Of a stretch of 64,000 nt of DNA, positions 15,397 through 24,952 are shown piece by piece. Under the pieces are notes generated by a model. It did no database searches. It saw only the letters and a list, made by a program, of their open reading frames with translations, and had not been told where the DNA came from. Where the stretch lies: NCBI GenBank assembly GCA_020634875.1, contig JACKAX010000005.1, forward strand, positions 62,001 to 126,000, in the 5' to 3' direction. Source of the DNA: Anaerolineales bacterium. GTDB lineage: Bacteria; Chloroflexota; Anaerolineae; Anaerolineales; JABWBV01. Positions within the stretch are counted from its first letter, which is position 1; every line of letters begins with the position of its first letter. The position numbers were made by a program, and so were the translations under genes.

Positions 15397-18300
15397 CTAT
15401 CGTAGAACCTCGGGCAGGTACACCTGATAGCCAGAAAACGGTTCCACACCCAAACTAAGTGCCCACTCGTCAAAAGTCATCCCTACATAGTCTTGCAGGT
15501 TATGCGTCGCGGCTAGCTGGGTGTTGATCTCACCAGCCAGTGCGGGACTGGCCTCCGCAGCCACACGTTGCCAAATGTCTAACGCCTGATCCATCATCTC
15601 CTGGCTGATCTCCGCTTGTGCCCCCTGCCCGATGGTCAGTGCTTTCAGACCGGGAAGCATGTTGTTCAGTGTACGGTAACTATCCCACAACAGATCAGAG
15701 TCGGAAAAGATAATTGTCCATAACTCATGATCGTGGGTGACATACTTTGTAGCAAAGGCGTACCCCTCGGGAGTAGCCTGAAAGAGCGCATTGAGATCAA
15801 CCATCAGATCACCAGTGGGCGCATAAGTATTCGAGGATATGAATGAGGCGGATGTAGCCCATCCATCTGTACAACCATTCAGGCCAAAATAAATACACAA
15901 GCAGCCTCCTTTGTATAATGCCCCAGCGAGAGATTGCGAATCATTTAACTGCCCTGTCCCTTCTATTCTTGGAGCACGACGGAACGCGTGGATAATACGG
16001 CCCGGACTTACAAATTTATCCAACCAGGCCAACCGATCCCGAGCACCATAAGCCACCGATAAATAAGAACGTTCTGAAGAGGTTTCTTCAGCGATGATCT
16101 CTGTTTTCCAAACGGTCATACTATCATTTGTAGTAATTACTGAAACGGAGTTGTCCTCTCCCAAGGTGGCGATCACTGGAATTTTCCAATTACCCGCCCG
16201 GTGAACGAGTGCCACTTCTTTACGGGGGGCAGGTTCGCCGACAACCCATGTTTCCCATATATCATCTGTATCAGCTGCATAAAGCAATTCTCCGCTTAAG
16301 CCATCCGTAAAAGCGAGTGTTTCCCGATCCAGAACAATAGGAGGAAGTGTAGATGCACCATAGGAATAGCGCGTTTCAATCGCCAGAGCCAGGTGAGTGG
16401 GCGTGACAGCACTCAAAATAGGCGCTGTGCTCCATTGGCCTTGTTTGTATACCGCACGATAAATCTTGCTGTTATATGCGTAAATGAAGATCGCCGTGCC
16501 GTCTCCGCGCATGCCAGAAGCGAAGGAGAAATCGGCAGGGTTTCCAATCCCGGGAGTCCACTGGGTGTGGATCCAGTTTTCGTTTGCATTCCATAAGGAG
16601 AGACCCAGGTATCGTTCGCCGCCTTCTATAAAGGTATACCCCAACCCGACCGACAAACTGTAGTCCGTGTTTAGTAAAAAGAGCGGGGGCTGAAAGGTTT
16701 GTTCAGCAGGAAAAGTATGGGCAGTTTCTGAAGACAAGTTTTGCCCTTCAAAATGAGTATATATCAATGTGCGTGATGTGGTTTGGTAATGTGCCGTTTG
16801 CGGTTGTCCAGCCTTATAGGACAAGGGAACATTGTAGGTAGGCTCAACTTCCTGTCCAAGTAAAGTGATCGTCCAGGGATCATTCCACGAGGCAAATAAT
16901 GCATTCTCGTTATTCGTATAAGGAACGTTAAAGGTAAGTGCGGGGGTATCCCCATTCACGGCCAGGGTTGGGGCATCATAGTAATCAAACGAGGTAAATT
17001 GCTGTTCCCAGGCCAGACCGCTCCAGGCCACCCATAAATCCTTATAAACATTCTCGCGAAATAACACCATTGAACGCTCTCCCGAGAGCAAAGCCGTCTG
17101 AAATATAACATTTTCATCCATCACTACCTCAGTTAACCAGTTCTCGGGGTTGACGTATTGGCTCCGCAGGATTTCCCCTGTTTCACTTTGCCAGAAAACC
17201 ACAGGGTTTTCATCGTCGTATAAAGACAGGGTCACTGCGCTGGCCGCCTGGGTCTGAATCGTACTCAGCCCCGACACATTGGAGATATAGCTCGGATAAT
17301 GCGTATCAGGACTTCGATAAGTAAAATGTGGTACATTTTGTGCATCCACCGCTACGTTAAGTGGCCCTTCCGCAGGCACACCCATATCATAGATAACCCA
17401 TCCGTTCGCGTTCTGAGTAGCGGAATACAACCCACCATCCTTGAGGAACGTCAAAACCACATAGCCTTGCGAGTTCAGTTGCCCAGCCAGGGTATCACGC
17501 CCCGTGCTGGACACCGTTCCAAATAAATCGGTGCTCATGACAGTCCAACTCCCGTCCGCCTGAAGGGCCATATATGCAATTGTTTGACTTTGTGTAAGTC
17601 CAAACACGTGAAAGACAAGACTATTTCCATCTGATACGGGCAGCGAATATGAAACCGTTACATTCTCTGGGTACGGAATCGTTTCTACCGCCCACCCCGT
17701 ATCGGTTGGGAAGTAATGAAGATTATTCAGAAAAATGTGCGGCTTCATATCATTGTCTGTCAGTATCTTTGGAACACCGGCGTAACGTTGAGTTATCGCC
17801 ACCGAACTCTCATGCCATGTGACGGTATCCCATACCAAATACTTCAGTACATATTCATTAGGTGACAATACTTTCAAGAAAGCGATATGGAGACGCCCTT
17901 GTCCATCCATTGTCATATCCGCGTTGACGAGTTGCCCTTCTGTATACACCGCTTCCAACTGCCAGGCAGATGAAAGGGGAGCAGCATCACAAGCGCCATT
18001 ACACCAGACTTCATTATTTCCATCAAAATTTGCCACGACAGCATCCGGATCACCATCATCATCCAGATCACCTAAAGCCACCGCTTCGGAAAACAACGTC
18101 CCCAGTTGTGCACCACTATCCTGAAAAGCCCCATCCCCTTGATTGAGCCATACGGTATTGGCCCCAGCGCGGGCAACAAACACATCCAGGGAGCCGTTAC
18201 CATCCACATCGTCAAGGGCTAGATGACGATTTCCTGTTCCTCCCATAGGCGCACCATTTGCCGTGAATACCCCTTCCGTCCCCCCCTGATCCCCCCCTTG

Positions 18301-19290
18301 ATTGATCCACAACTGCCAACCACTATTCATCTGGGCCGAAGCTGCGTCCAGGTCCCCATCCCCATCCACATCCCCCAAGGCTACGGCCATGCTTAATGCC
18401 GTCGGGAGGGATTGCCCCGCATCCATAAACACTCCCTCCGTCCCCCCCTGATCCCCCCCTTGATTGACCCAGAGACGCAACTGCGAACCATCCGCGGTAA
18501 GCGCATCCAGATCTCCATCGCCATCCACATCCCCCAGTGCCACGCCATTACTTCCATCATTTATCAGCGTTTGACCACTATCAATGAACTGCCCTGCACC
18601 GTCATTCAGCCAAACCTGTGAGGGTCGCCCCAATATGCGGGCCAGTAAAATATCCAGATCGCCATCTCCATCCAGATCACCCAGTGCCACCGCACCAGGC
18701 ATATCCGGCCCACTTGCCGCGCCACTTTGCGCAAAGGTTCCCGGGGTTCCCCCCTGTATCCCCCCCTGATTGAACCAGCGCACGATCGCTGCGCCTGTAT
18801 CTTCCAGAACCACGGCATCCAGATCCGTGTCCCCATCCAAATCGCCCAAAGCTACAGCCACACTGGGATTACTCCCCAGTGTTTGCACATTCGAGATAAA
18901 ACCCCCCTGCCCATTATTGAGCCAGACGCGGTCACTGTCATAACGCGCAAGAAACGCATCCAAATCACCATCCCCATCCAGATCGCCGAGCGCCACGTCA
19001 CTCCCCTCATTATCAAGAGCCTGATTGGTATTGGTAAAGGAAATCCCCAATGGGCTGGCTTCTGCGCCTTGTTGGTGAGTAACGATCCAACTGACAACGA
19101 GAATCAACAACAAAAATATAACCGCCAGCCCCATGCGCCCCCATCCCGGAATCCAGGTGCGGAGAGGGGGTTCTTCAGGAAAGACTCGAAGCATATCCTC
19201 CGGATACCCGTCCGGGAACTCTCCTGACGGACGAGGTTGAGCCGAACGGTTTAACAACCCCACAGTAAGTACTTTACCAAGTTTATCCAT
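15397..19290 (-). CDS. Large membrane-anchored FG-GAP/VCBS repeat protein
   Basis: The 1297-residue protein starts with about 50 cytoplasmic residues, one anchor helix (53-70), then seven FG-GAP/VCBS repeats between about 97 and 425. Each has the calcium-binding core ALGDLDGDGDLDA or a close variant; the sixth is degenerate (ALDDVDGNGSLDV). The repeats should form a beta-propeller. Residues 440-1090 have regularly spaced Trp/Tyr-rich strands suggesting another propeller, without known catalytic residues. The last 200 residues are helical and end YQVYLPEVLR. No signal-peptide cleavage site is evident, so it may stay anchored N-terminally. A role in adhesion or matrix binding is inference. It is the largest gene in the window. 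Confidence 0.8.
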   Translation of the reverse strand: MDKLGKVLTVGLLNRSAQPRPSGEFPDGYPEDMLRVFPEEPPLRTWIPGWGRMGLAVIFLLLILVVSWIVTHQQGAEASPLGISFTNTNQALDNEGSDVALGDLDGDGDLDAFLARYDSDRVWLNNGQGGFISNVQTLGSNPSVAVALGDLDGDTDLDAVVLEDTGAAIVRWFNQGGIQGGTPGTFAQSGAASGPDMPGAVALGDLDGDGDLDILLARILGRPSQVWLNDGAGQFIDSGQTLINDGSNGVALGDVDGDGDLDALTADGSQLRLWVNQGGDQGGTEGVFMDAGQSLPTALSMAVALGDVDGDGDLDAASAQMNSGWQLWINQGGDQGGTEGVFTANGAPMGGTGNRHLALDDVDGNGSLDVFVARAGANTVWLNQGDGAFQDSGAQLGTLFSEAVALGDLDDDGDPDAVVANFDGNNEVWCNGACDAAPLSSAWQLEAVYTEGQLVNADMTMDGQGRLHIAFLKVLSPNEYVLKYLVWDTVTWHESSVAITQRYAGVPKILTDNDMKPHIFLNNLHYFPTDTGWAVETIPYPENVTVSYSLPVSDGNSLVFHVFGLTQSQTIAYMALQADGSWTVMSTDLFGTVSSTGRDTLAGQLNSQGYVVLTFLKDGGLYSATQNANGWVIYDMGVPAEGPLNVAVDAQNVPHFTYRSPDTHYPSYISNVSGLSTIQTQAASAVTLSLYDDENPVVFWQSETGEILRSQYVNPENWLTEVVMDENVIFQTALLSGERSMVLFRENVYKDLWVAWSGLAWEQQFTSFDYYDAPTLAVNGDTPALTFNVPYTNNENALFASWNDPWTITLLGQEVEPTYNVPLSYKAGQPQTAHYQTTSRTLIYTHFEGQNLSSETAHTFPAEQTFQPPLFLLNTDYSLSVGLGYTFIEGGERYLGLSLWNANENWIHTQWTPGIGNPADFSFASGMRGDGTAIFIYAYNSKIYRAVYKQGQWSTAPILSAVTPTHLALAIETRYSYGASTLPPIVLDRETLAFTDGLSGELLYAADTDDIWETWVVGEPAPRKEVALVHRAGNWKIPVIATLGEDNSVSVITTNDSMTVWKTEIIAEETSSERSYLSVAYGARDRLAWLDKFVSPGRIIHAFRRAPRIEGTGQLNDSQSLAGALYKGGCLCIYFGLNGCTDGWATSASFISSNTYAPTGDLMVDLNALFQATPEGYAFATKYVTHDHELWTIIFSDSDLLWDSYRTLNNMLPGLKALTIGQGAQAEISQEMMDQALDIWQRVAAEASPALAGEINTQLAATHNLQDYVGMTFDEWALSLGVEPFSGYQVYLPEVLR

Positions 19291-19367
19291 GTTTTACCTC
19301 TTGTTGTTTTGTTACTAATCACTGAAATTCCACACAAAAAGGCACATTGCACCTTTGAAAAGATAAG

Positions 19368-20825
19368 TTAGTTACCCATAACGACAGGCAAATAGATTGA
19401 TGGCAAACTACCTGTCGTTTCCGCTGGGCCGATCACATACGGATCGCCCGCCCCGAGGTCGAACGCCCCCTCACAACGATTCTCGCCCCAATCACTCGTA
19501 AAAATCGCGTACGCCCCATCCAGCGACAAACTCGCCCGCGGCTGTACCCAATACCCGCAATTGCTCGTCCGGTGATGTGCCAACCGCAGGACAGTCCCGT
19601 CCGTATACAACAGATATACCTCTCCCTCAAACGGTTGCCATCTATTACTCGGATCGACGTCCGTTGTAATCAGACATACACCTGCTGGCCCCTGGCACGA
19701 GATATGCGCCCCAAACCAGTCCAGCGTCTGGACGTACACCGGCTCGCTGACGGTATCGTTCCCCGGCAGGACACGATACCCAATCGCCAACATCCCGCTG
19801 GGATGGTAGATTTCGAACGTCATATACATCTCCGTCATCCCGTCGGGGAGAAGCCCGAGGTCACCGTGTTGGTGCCCATCATTTACCCGCCCGATAAATT
19901 CTCCCGTTTCCAGATCAAACGTTTCCAGCCCACTGCACCGAGTCGTACCATCACGCGTCCACTGCACGACGAGGGTTTTTCCAAGCGGGGAAACGCCCAC
20001 CCAGTCCGGTTCCACTTCGCCCCATTCGGGATCAGGTTCGCACGGCCCGGCGTAAAAGTCTGGGATGGGCAACACCGCACCGAGTTCCAGATTCTGCAAA
20101 TTCAGCGCAAAGATTACAGAAAAGCCATCATTGCGTTGGGCCATGCCTGCCATCCAACGCCCATCGCGGGAGAGTTCGTCAAAGGACTGGTTCGAGCGGA
20201 TGTACTCGTATTCGGCAGGAAAGGTGAACACGGTCGTGGTTGCCTGTGTATCCACGTTCGTGTATTGGACGCGGAGGGTGGTGTCGGCATTGGTGTCGTA
20301 GTGAACGAGGGTGTGCGGCAGCGCAGGTTGCCAGCGCGGGGCGTTCCACTCGGCGGTGTCCAGCGGGATGGCGGACAGGTTGTCCAACCGGCGAACAAGG
20401 TACGCGTCCGGGTTGGTGAGCAACACATACTTGTTGTCTTCAGAAAAAGCCTGGAGCTGGGAGTAAATATGCGTTTCAAAACTGCCGTTTTCACTCGCTA
20501 CAGCGAGACGGCGGAGCGTGGTGCCAAAGGCCGGGTCAGTGAACGGGACATCCTGAGCGGGGGCCGGGATAGGGACAGGGGTCAGCACCGCGTTCGGGTC
20601 GGAAATGCCGCCACCACCCTGAGGTTGTCGAAAATTGTCCACAAACGGCGTCGCGGTGGGGGCAGGGGTGGATTCGTCAGGAGAATGATCGGGCTGGGGT
20701 ACAACCTGAGTGTCCGTGGGAGCCAGTCGAGGTTCCAACCCGGATTGAACCGGGGAAACGATCTGGCACATGGCGAAGGTGAGAGTCAGAACGAAGAGAA
20801 AAAAGAAGCGGGAGTGAAAGAGCAT
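19368..20825 (-). CDS. Secreted TolB/WD40-like beta-propeller protein
   Basis: The 485 residues start with a signal peptide (MLFHSRFFFLFVLTLTFAMC). The Cys20 context FAMC is a poor lipobox, so lipidation is uncertain. A Pro/Thr-rich linker (about 30-90) precedes propeller blades with TolB-like phrases: FSEDNKYVLLTN, LSRDGRWMAGMA, VSPLGKTLVVQW, LPDGMTEMYMTF and LSLDGAYAIFTSDWG. It ends SIYLPVVMGN. The upstream in-frame ATG at 20867 is rejected because GAGG lies 8 bases before 20825 and the signal peptide begins there. It faces the SARP regulator gene across 109 bases, so the two promoters share this gap. It is the first gene of the minus-strand secreted block. Confidence 0.75.
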   Translation of the reverse strand: MLFHSRFFFLFVLTLTFAMCQIVSPVQSGLEPRLAPTDTQVVPQPDHSPDESTPAPTATPFVDNFRQPQGGGGISDPNAVLTPVPIPAPAQDVPFTDPAFGTTLRRLAVASENGSFETHIYSQLQAFSEDNKYVLLTNPDAYLVRRLDNLSAIPLDTAEWNAPRWQPALPHTLVHYDTNADTTLRVQYTNVDTQATTTVFTFPAEYEYIRSNQSFDELSRDGRWMAGMAQRNDGFSVIFALNLQNLELGAVLPIPDFYAGPCEPDPEWGEVEPDWVGVSPLGKTLVVQWTRDGTTRCSGLETFDLETGEFIGRVNDGHQHGDLGLLPDGMTEMYMTFEIYHPSGMLAIGYRVLPGNDTVSEPVYVQTLDWFGAHISCQGPAGVCLITTDVDPSNRWQPFEGEVYLLYTDGTVLRLAHHRTSNCGYWVQPRASLSLDGAYAIFTSDWGENRCEGAFDLGAGDPYVIGPAETTGSLPSIYLPVVMGN

Positions 20826-20934
20826 GACAAAAACCTCATAGACAATGCGAAATACGCAACAATCCAAATTCTACAAATCCACCGTTTCCAAAACCGTTTC
20901 CAACCGAGGATGTCCGGTAAAATATCTTCCACCC

Positions 20935-23900
20935 ATGAGTACCATCTGCCTTTCTTTACTGGGTTCTTTTGAAATTTCGCCAGCTGAAGCAACCGCTCTC
21001 CGGCGAAAGGAACGCGTCTTGCTGGCCTACCTCGCCGTGCAAACCCGCCCCCTCCCCCGGCAAATGTTGATTTCCCTGTTTTTCGCCCGCGCGGATGACC
21101 CCGCGGCGGCCCTACGCCTGAGCCTGAGTCGTATCCGCCGCACGCTCGGCTCAGACATCATCCTGACTGAGGGCCGCACCGTGCAGTGGAATCCCCGCGC
21201 GGGGGAAGTAGATCACAAAACCTTTGTCTCGGTATTGAACGATTTCGCCACGCACAGTGCGGATGCCCTCGCCGCAGCCCTGGCGATGTACCACGGGGAA
21301 TTTCTCACCGGGTTGGCCCTGGAAGACGCTCCGGAAGCAGACCTCTGGTTGTTGCAGGAACGGGCACACCTGCAAACCCTGTACGAACGCGGCGCGCTGG
21401 AACTGATCCGCCGCCAACGTCTTGCCGGGCAATGGGATACGGCCATCCAGCAAACCCGCGCCCTGCTCATTCACAACCCCCTGCTCGAATCTGCTCACGC
21501 CCATTTGCTCTGGCTCTATCACCAAACCGGTCAGCCAGACGCGGCCCGAACACATTACGAAATCTGGCATCATCTAGCCCAGGAAATGGGCATTCCCCCG
21601 TCGTCAGAACTCCAACAACTGGCGGAGGGCGAACATCATCCGGGAACTTTTTCCCCAACACGGATTTCGGCGCCCTTTGCCGGGCGAGAGGTGGAACTCC
21701 GCGCGTTGCACACCTGCTGGCAAGATGCACACAAAGGCCAGGGGCGTTTCATTCTGCTCGAAGGGGAAGCAGGTGCAGGAAAATCAACGTTGGTGGAACA
21801 CTTTGCCAGGCAATTTGCACTTCCCTTGCTGTCTGGTAACAGTTACGAAACAACCCGTCATTTGCCTTACACACCATGGACCGAGTTGCTAGAGAACACC
21901 TTGAATGCCGCCTCCTCAAAACTTGTAAACCTGAGTGTGTACAGTCGCGAGGCATTTGCCCGGTTTTTGCCAGGGTGGGGTACTCGATTAGGAATAGTAC
22001 GTTCTGAACTTGGGTTTCTGGCAACAGAAGGACAGGAAGCCTCGCATTTGTACCAAGCCTTCACGGATGGATTGTATTTCTTGTTCGAAGGCGCAAAACC
22101 GATTTTGTTTTTAGATAACTTACAATGGGCAGATGAAGCGAGTCTGACATTGTTGCATTTCACAGCACGGCGGGCGTTTCGGGATGGGTGGCTGATCGTT
22201 GGGGCGCATCGGGCGGCAACTGGGGGGGAAACATCCGCCCTTAACAAGATGCTAGAAGGATTACATCCCCGTGTGGAGCGATTTGCCCTTTCAGGGTTAT
22301 CCGTATCCGCGGTCACCGACTTGATAGCCTTGTTGTGGCCCCAATTACCATCCGAATCCCGCACAAAATGGGCCACGCGCCTGACGGAGGCAACAGGAGG
22401 TAATCCGTTTTTTATCTCTGAACTATTGCGGGAACTCGCTCAACAGGAACCAGAGCCGGAGTCCCTGCCCGTACCTGCCAGTATCCGTGATTTGGTTCAA
22501 CACCGTTTACAGGGTTTGCCGTCAGGAGGGCAAAGGGTGTTAGGGGCGTTGGCGGTGTTGGATGTACCAGCCACCCCTGCGTACTTGCAGAAAATGAGCG
22601 AGCGGCTATGGGGGGAAACAGTAGATTTGCTAGATGAAGGGTGGCAACGCGGATTATTGCGCGTGGATGGGGAACAATATGCCTTTGCACATGATTTGGT
22701 GCGAGAGGCAGTTCTGGCAGGAGTAAGTCCGGTGCGGAAACGATGGCTGCACAAACGTGCGGTGGAGATGCTTGTAGTAGAGGCTGAAGGGTTTCCCCCC
22801 TCCGCACGCGGGGAAATGGCGGGGAGAATTCTTCACCATGCTAAGACGGGAGATGTTCCCACACAAGTATTCGCCTGGGGGCATGAGGCCGCGGAATACG
22901 CATTCCACTTAAATGCAATCAGAGAAGCGTATCAGGCAGTTGAAGCCTCGATGGCGGCTTTTGTCCACGTTGAACAGGACGAGGCAAACACACGACTCTT
23001 TATCCAACTGCTGCTTGATAGCGCCTGGTTGATCAACCTGATGGGGTGCCCGGTAGAAGAGGAACGTACCCGTTTGGAGGAGGCTCGCGGTTTACTCGCC
23101 CGGTATCCAGAACCAGAGTTACAGGGCCTTTACCATTTGCGCGAGGCGTCTGTATTGTCCGGGGAGGGGCGGTACACGGAGGCCATTCCGGCAGCGTTGA
23201 ATGCGTATGAGTACTTTATGGATTTAGGTGACACCCTAAGCTCTGCGTGGAGTATTCAGAGTGCGGGTAGATACGAAATCACACTGAGTCATAACCGGGC
23301 TGGCCGGGCGTTGTTTACTCAAGCATTAGAACTTTACCGGGCGTGTGGAGGCGTGCGAGGGGAGGCTATTGTGTTGAGCAATCTGGCCTGGGTGAATTTA
23401 AACATGGGAGAGCCTGGCATAGCACTGGAAGGGTTGGCAAGAGCATTAACATTAGCCAGAGAAACGGGAGATATTTTAGGACAAGCTGAAATATGTACGA
23501 CATTCGCGGCAACGTGGAATTTCTTTTACCGCGCCGACCTGGTACGGTTTTATGCACAAGAAGCGTCTATGTTGTTTCGCAAAGTTGGGTTACCCGATAG
23601 TCGCGCACGCCTCTATTTAGGAACTGCCGCATGGGTGTCAGAGGGAATGGAAGCAGCCCAAATGATCTTTCAAGAAGTTCATAACCACGCCGTTGCCCAA
23701 AACGATTTATGGCTTCAGGGGTGGGTCGCACAACTCCTGGGACGGCAAGCGTTTTACACGGGTGATCTGGAGCGAGCAGAGATTTGGTTCGAGGAAGCAA
23801 CGCGATTGAGAGGCAAAACAGGTGAGCAATCCAATCAAATCAGCGATCTGAGTTGGCTGGCTCGTTTGCGGCTTGCACGAGGAGAAGTGGAGACGGCCAC

Positions 23901-24132
23901 CGAATTAACCACTCAGGCCATCCAACGCATGATTGAACTGACCCCGGAGGCATGGGTATTCGAGAAGTGGGATGTATACCGGACTCATGCGGCAGTTTTA
24001 GCGGCAAGAGGCTACAAGGCATCCGCCGCACAGTACAATCAACTTGCGGATGAAGCTATCGCCTCAATGGCCGATCAAACGCCGGACGCAGCGACGCGGG
24101 AAGGCTTTCTGAAAGCAATTGGCAAATTCTGA
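20935..24132 (+). CDS. SARP-type transcriptional regulator with BTAD, AAA ATPase and TPR domains
   Basis: The 1065-residue protein has an OmpR-like DNA-binding domain at the start (about 1-85, with RRKERVLLAYLAVQTRPLPR), a BTAD domain (about 93-232), a STAND/AAA module with Walker A GEAGAGKST (277-285) and Walker B LFLDNLQWAD, and then a winged-helix-like segment and TPR repeats up to the C-terminus. This is the AfsR/SARP arrangement found in Actinobacteria and Chloroflexota, where such proteins activate secondary-metabolism or surface genes after ligand sensing through the TPR part. The open frame extends to 20845, but the conserved domain begins at 20935. It is divergent from the secreted-protein block, which is a plausible target. 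Confidence 0.85.
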   Translation: MSTICLSLLGSFEISPAEATALRRKERVLLAYLAVQTRPLPRQMLISLFFARADDPAAALRLSLSRIRRTLGSDIILTEGRTVQWNPRAGEVDHKTFVSVLNDFATHSADALAAALAMYHGEFLTGLALEDAPEADLWLLQERAHLQTLYERGALELIRRQRLAGQWDTAIQQTRALLIHNPLLESAHAHLLWLYHQTGQPDAARTHYEIWHHLAQEMGIPPSSELQQLAEGEHHPGTFSPTRISAPFAGREVELRALHTCWQDAHKGQGRFILLEGEAGAGKSTLVEHFARQFALPLLSGNSYETTRHLPYTPWTELLENTLNAASSKLVNLSVYSREAFARFLPGWGTRLGIVRSELGFLATEGQEASHLYQAFTDGLYFLFEGAKPILFLDNLQWADEASLTLLHFTARRAFRDGWLIVGAHRAATGGETSALNKMLEGLHPRVERFALSGLSVSAVTDLIALLWPQLPSESRTKWATRLTEATGGNPFFISELLRELAQQEPEPESLPVPASIRDLVQHRLQGLPSGGQRVLGALAVLDVPATPAYLQKMSERLWGETVDLLDEGWQRGLLRVDGEQYAFAHDLVREAVLAGVSPVRKRWLHKRAVEMLVVEAEGFPPSARGEMAGRILHHAKTGDVPTQVFAWGHEAAEYAFHLNAIREAYQAVEASMAAFVHVEQDEANTRLFIQLLLDSAWLINLMGCPVEEERTRLEEARGLLARYPEPELQGLYHLREASVLSGEGRYTEAIPAALNAYEYFMDLGDTLSSAWSIQSAGRYEITLSHNRAGRALFTQALELYRACGGVRGEAIVLSNLAWVNLNMGEPGIALEGLARALTLARETGDILGQAEICTTFAATWNFFYRADLVRFYAQEASMLFRKVGLPDSRARLYLGTAAWVSEGMEAAQMIFQEVHNHAVAQNDLWLQGWVAQLLGRQAFYTGDLERAEIWFEEATRLRGKTGEQSNQISDLSWLARLRLARGEVETATELTTQAIQRMIELTPEAWVFEKWDVYRTHAAVLAARGYKASAAQYNQLADEAIASMADQTPDAATREGFLKAIGKF

Positions 24133-24168
24133 AAACTTAGCTTCCCCTCATCCTATAGGAACCCTCAG

Positions 24169-24942
24169 ATGCAAAACAACCCTTATCATTTTCCCATTCT
24201 CGACCACGATTACCTATCCGAGGCCAAAATCGAACCCACGAGAGTCATTAAACCTCGCGATGTGCCCGAATACTGCGTTATCTCATTTTTCCGCGAAGTA
24301 AACGAAAACGTCGTCCAAGAAAAACAAGCCCGGATCGCCGTCCCCAGTCACTGGGAAGATGGGGCACATCCGCTTTACGAAATCGAACACCGGGGCCACC
24401 GGCTGGCATTTTTTCATCCAGGCGTAGGCGCACCGTTAGCCATCGGTTTACTCGAAGAAGCCATTGCGTACGGGTGCAAAAAGTTTGTCGTAATCGGTGG
24501 TGCGGGGGTGTTGGAAAAAAATCTAGAAGTGGGCAAACTATTCCTGGTTGAGTCCGCCGTACGCGACGAAGGCGTTTCGTATCATTACCTTCCCCCAACT
24601 CCTGAAGTACAAACCGACCCCGTGCTGCTTCAAACCCTCGAAACTGTCCTCCAGGAAAAAGCCGTTCCCTATCAGACAGCCAAAACCTGGACGACCGACG
24701 CCCCTTATCGTGAAACCCAAACACTTATTGACCGCCACCGCGTAGAGGGTTGTTCGACCGTTGAAATGGAAGCCGCCAGTTTTCTAGCCGTTGCTCAATT
24801 CAGAAATGTCCGTTTAGGGCAAATTTTGTATGCTGGGGACGATTTAAGCGGCGAAAAGTGGGATAACCGCGGGTGGCAATCCCGAAAAGCTGTCAGAGCA
24901 AGCTTGTTTTGGCTGGCGGCGGACGCGTGTTTGAGCTTGTAA
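24169..24942 (+). CDS. Nucleoside phosphorylase (PNP/UDP superfamily)
   Basis: The 257-residue enzyme belongs to the phosphorylase superfamily that splits nucleosides with phosphate to give a base and ribose 1-phosphate. Visible hallmarks are HPGVGAPLAIGLLEEAIAYG, the VVIGGAGVL phosphate-site strand, and VEMEAASFLAVAQF, whose MEA segment is the ribose-binding motif of uridine phosphorylase and MTAN relatives. The Arg and Asp in YAGDDLSGE would shape the base site, but the preferred base cannot be called. AAC-CCTCAG before the ATG is weak as a ribosome site. It starts 36 bases after the regulator stop and could be cotranscribed with it. It converges on the GH13 phosphorylase gene. Confidence 0.82.
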   Translation: MQNNPYHFPILDHDYLSEAKIEPTRVIKPRDVPEYCVISFFREVNENVVQEKQARIAVPSHWEDGAHPLYEIEHRGHRLAFFHPGVGAPLAIGLLEEAIAYGCKKFVVIGGAGVLEKNLEVGKLFLVESAVRDEGVSYHYLPPTPEVQTDPVLLQTLETVLQEKAVPYQTAKTWTTDAPYRETQTLIDRHRVEGCSTVEMEAASFLAVAQFRNVRLGQILYAGDDLSGEKWDNRGWQSRKAVRASLFWLAADACLSL

Positions 24943-24952
24943 AGCGCAGAAT

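Noticed and set aside
15397..19290. Frames opposite the FG-GAP gene
   Set aside because: Long antisense frames arise from the repeated GGTGATGG-like codons; they show no protein-like pattern.
19368..20825. Lipoprotein call for the propeller protein
   Set aside because: The FAMC context before Cys20 is a poor lipobox (Met at -1), so only secretion is claimed.
19572..20972. 466-codon plus-strand open frame
   Set aside because: It is antisense to the propeller protein gene, with Arg/Gly/His-rich composition typical of shadow frames in G+C-rich DNA.
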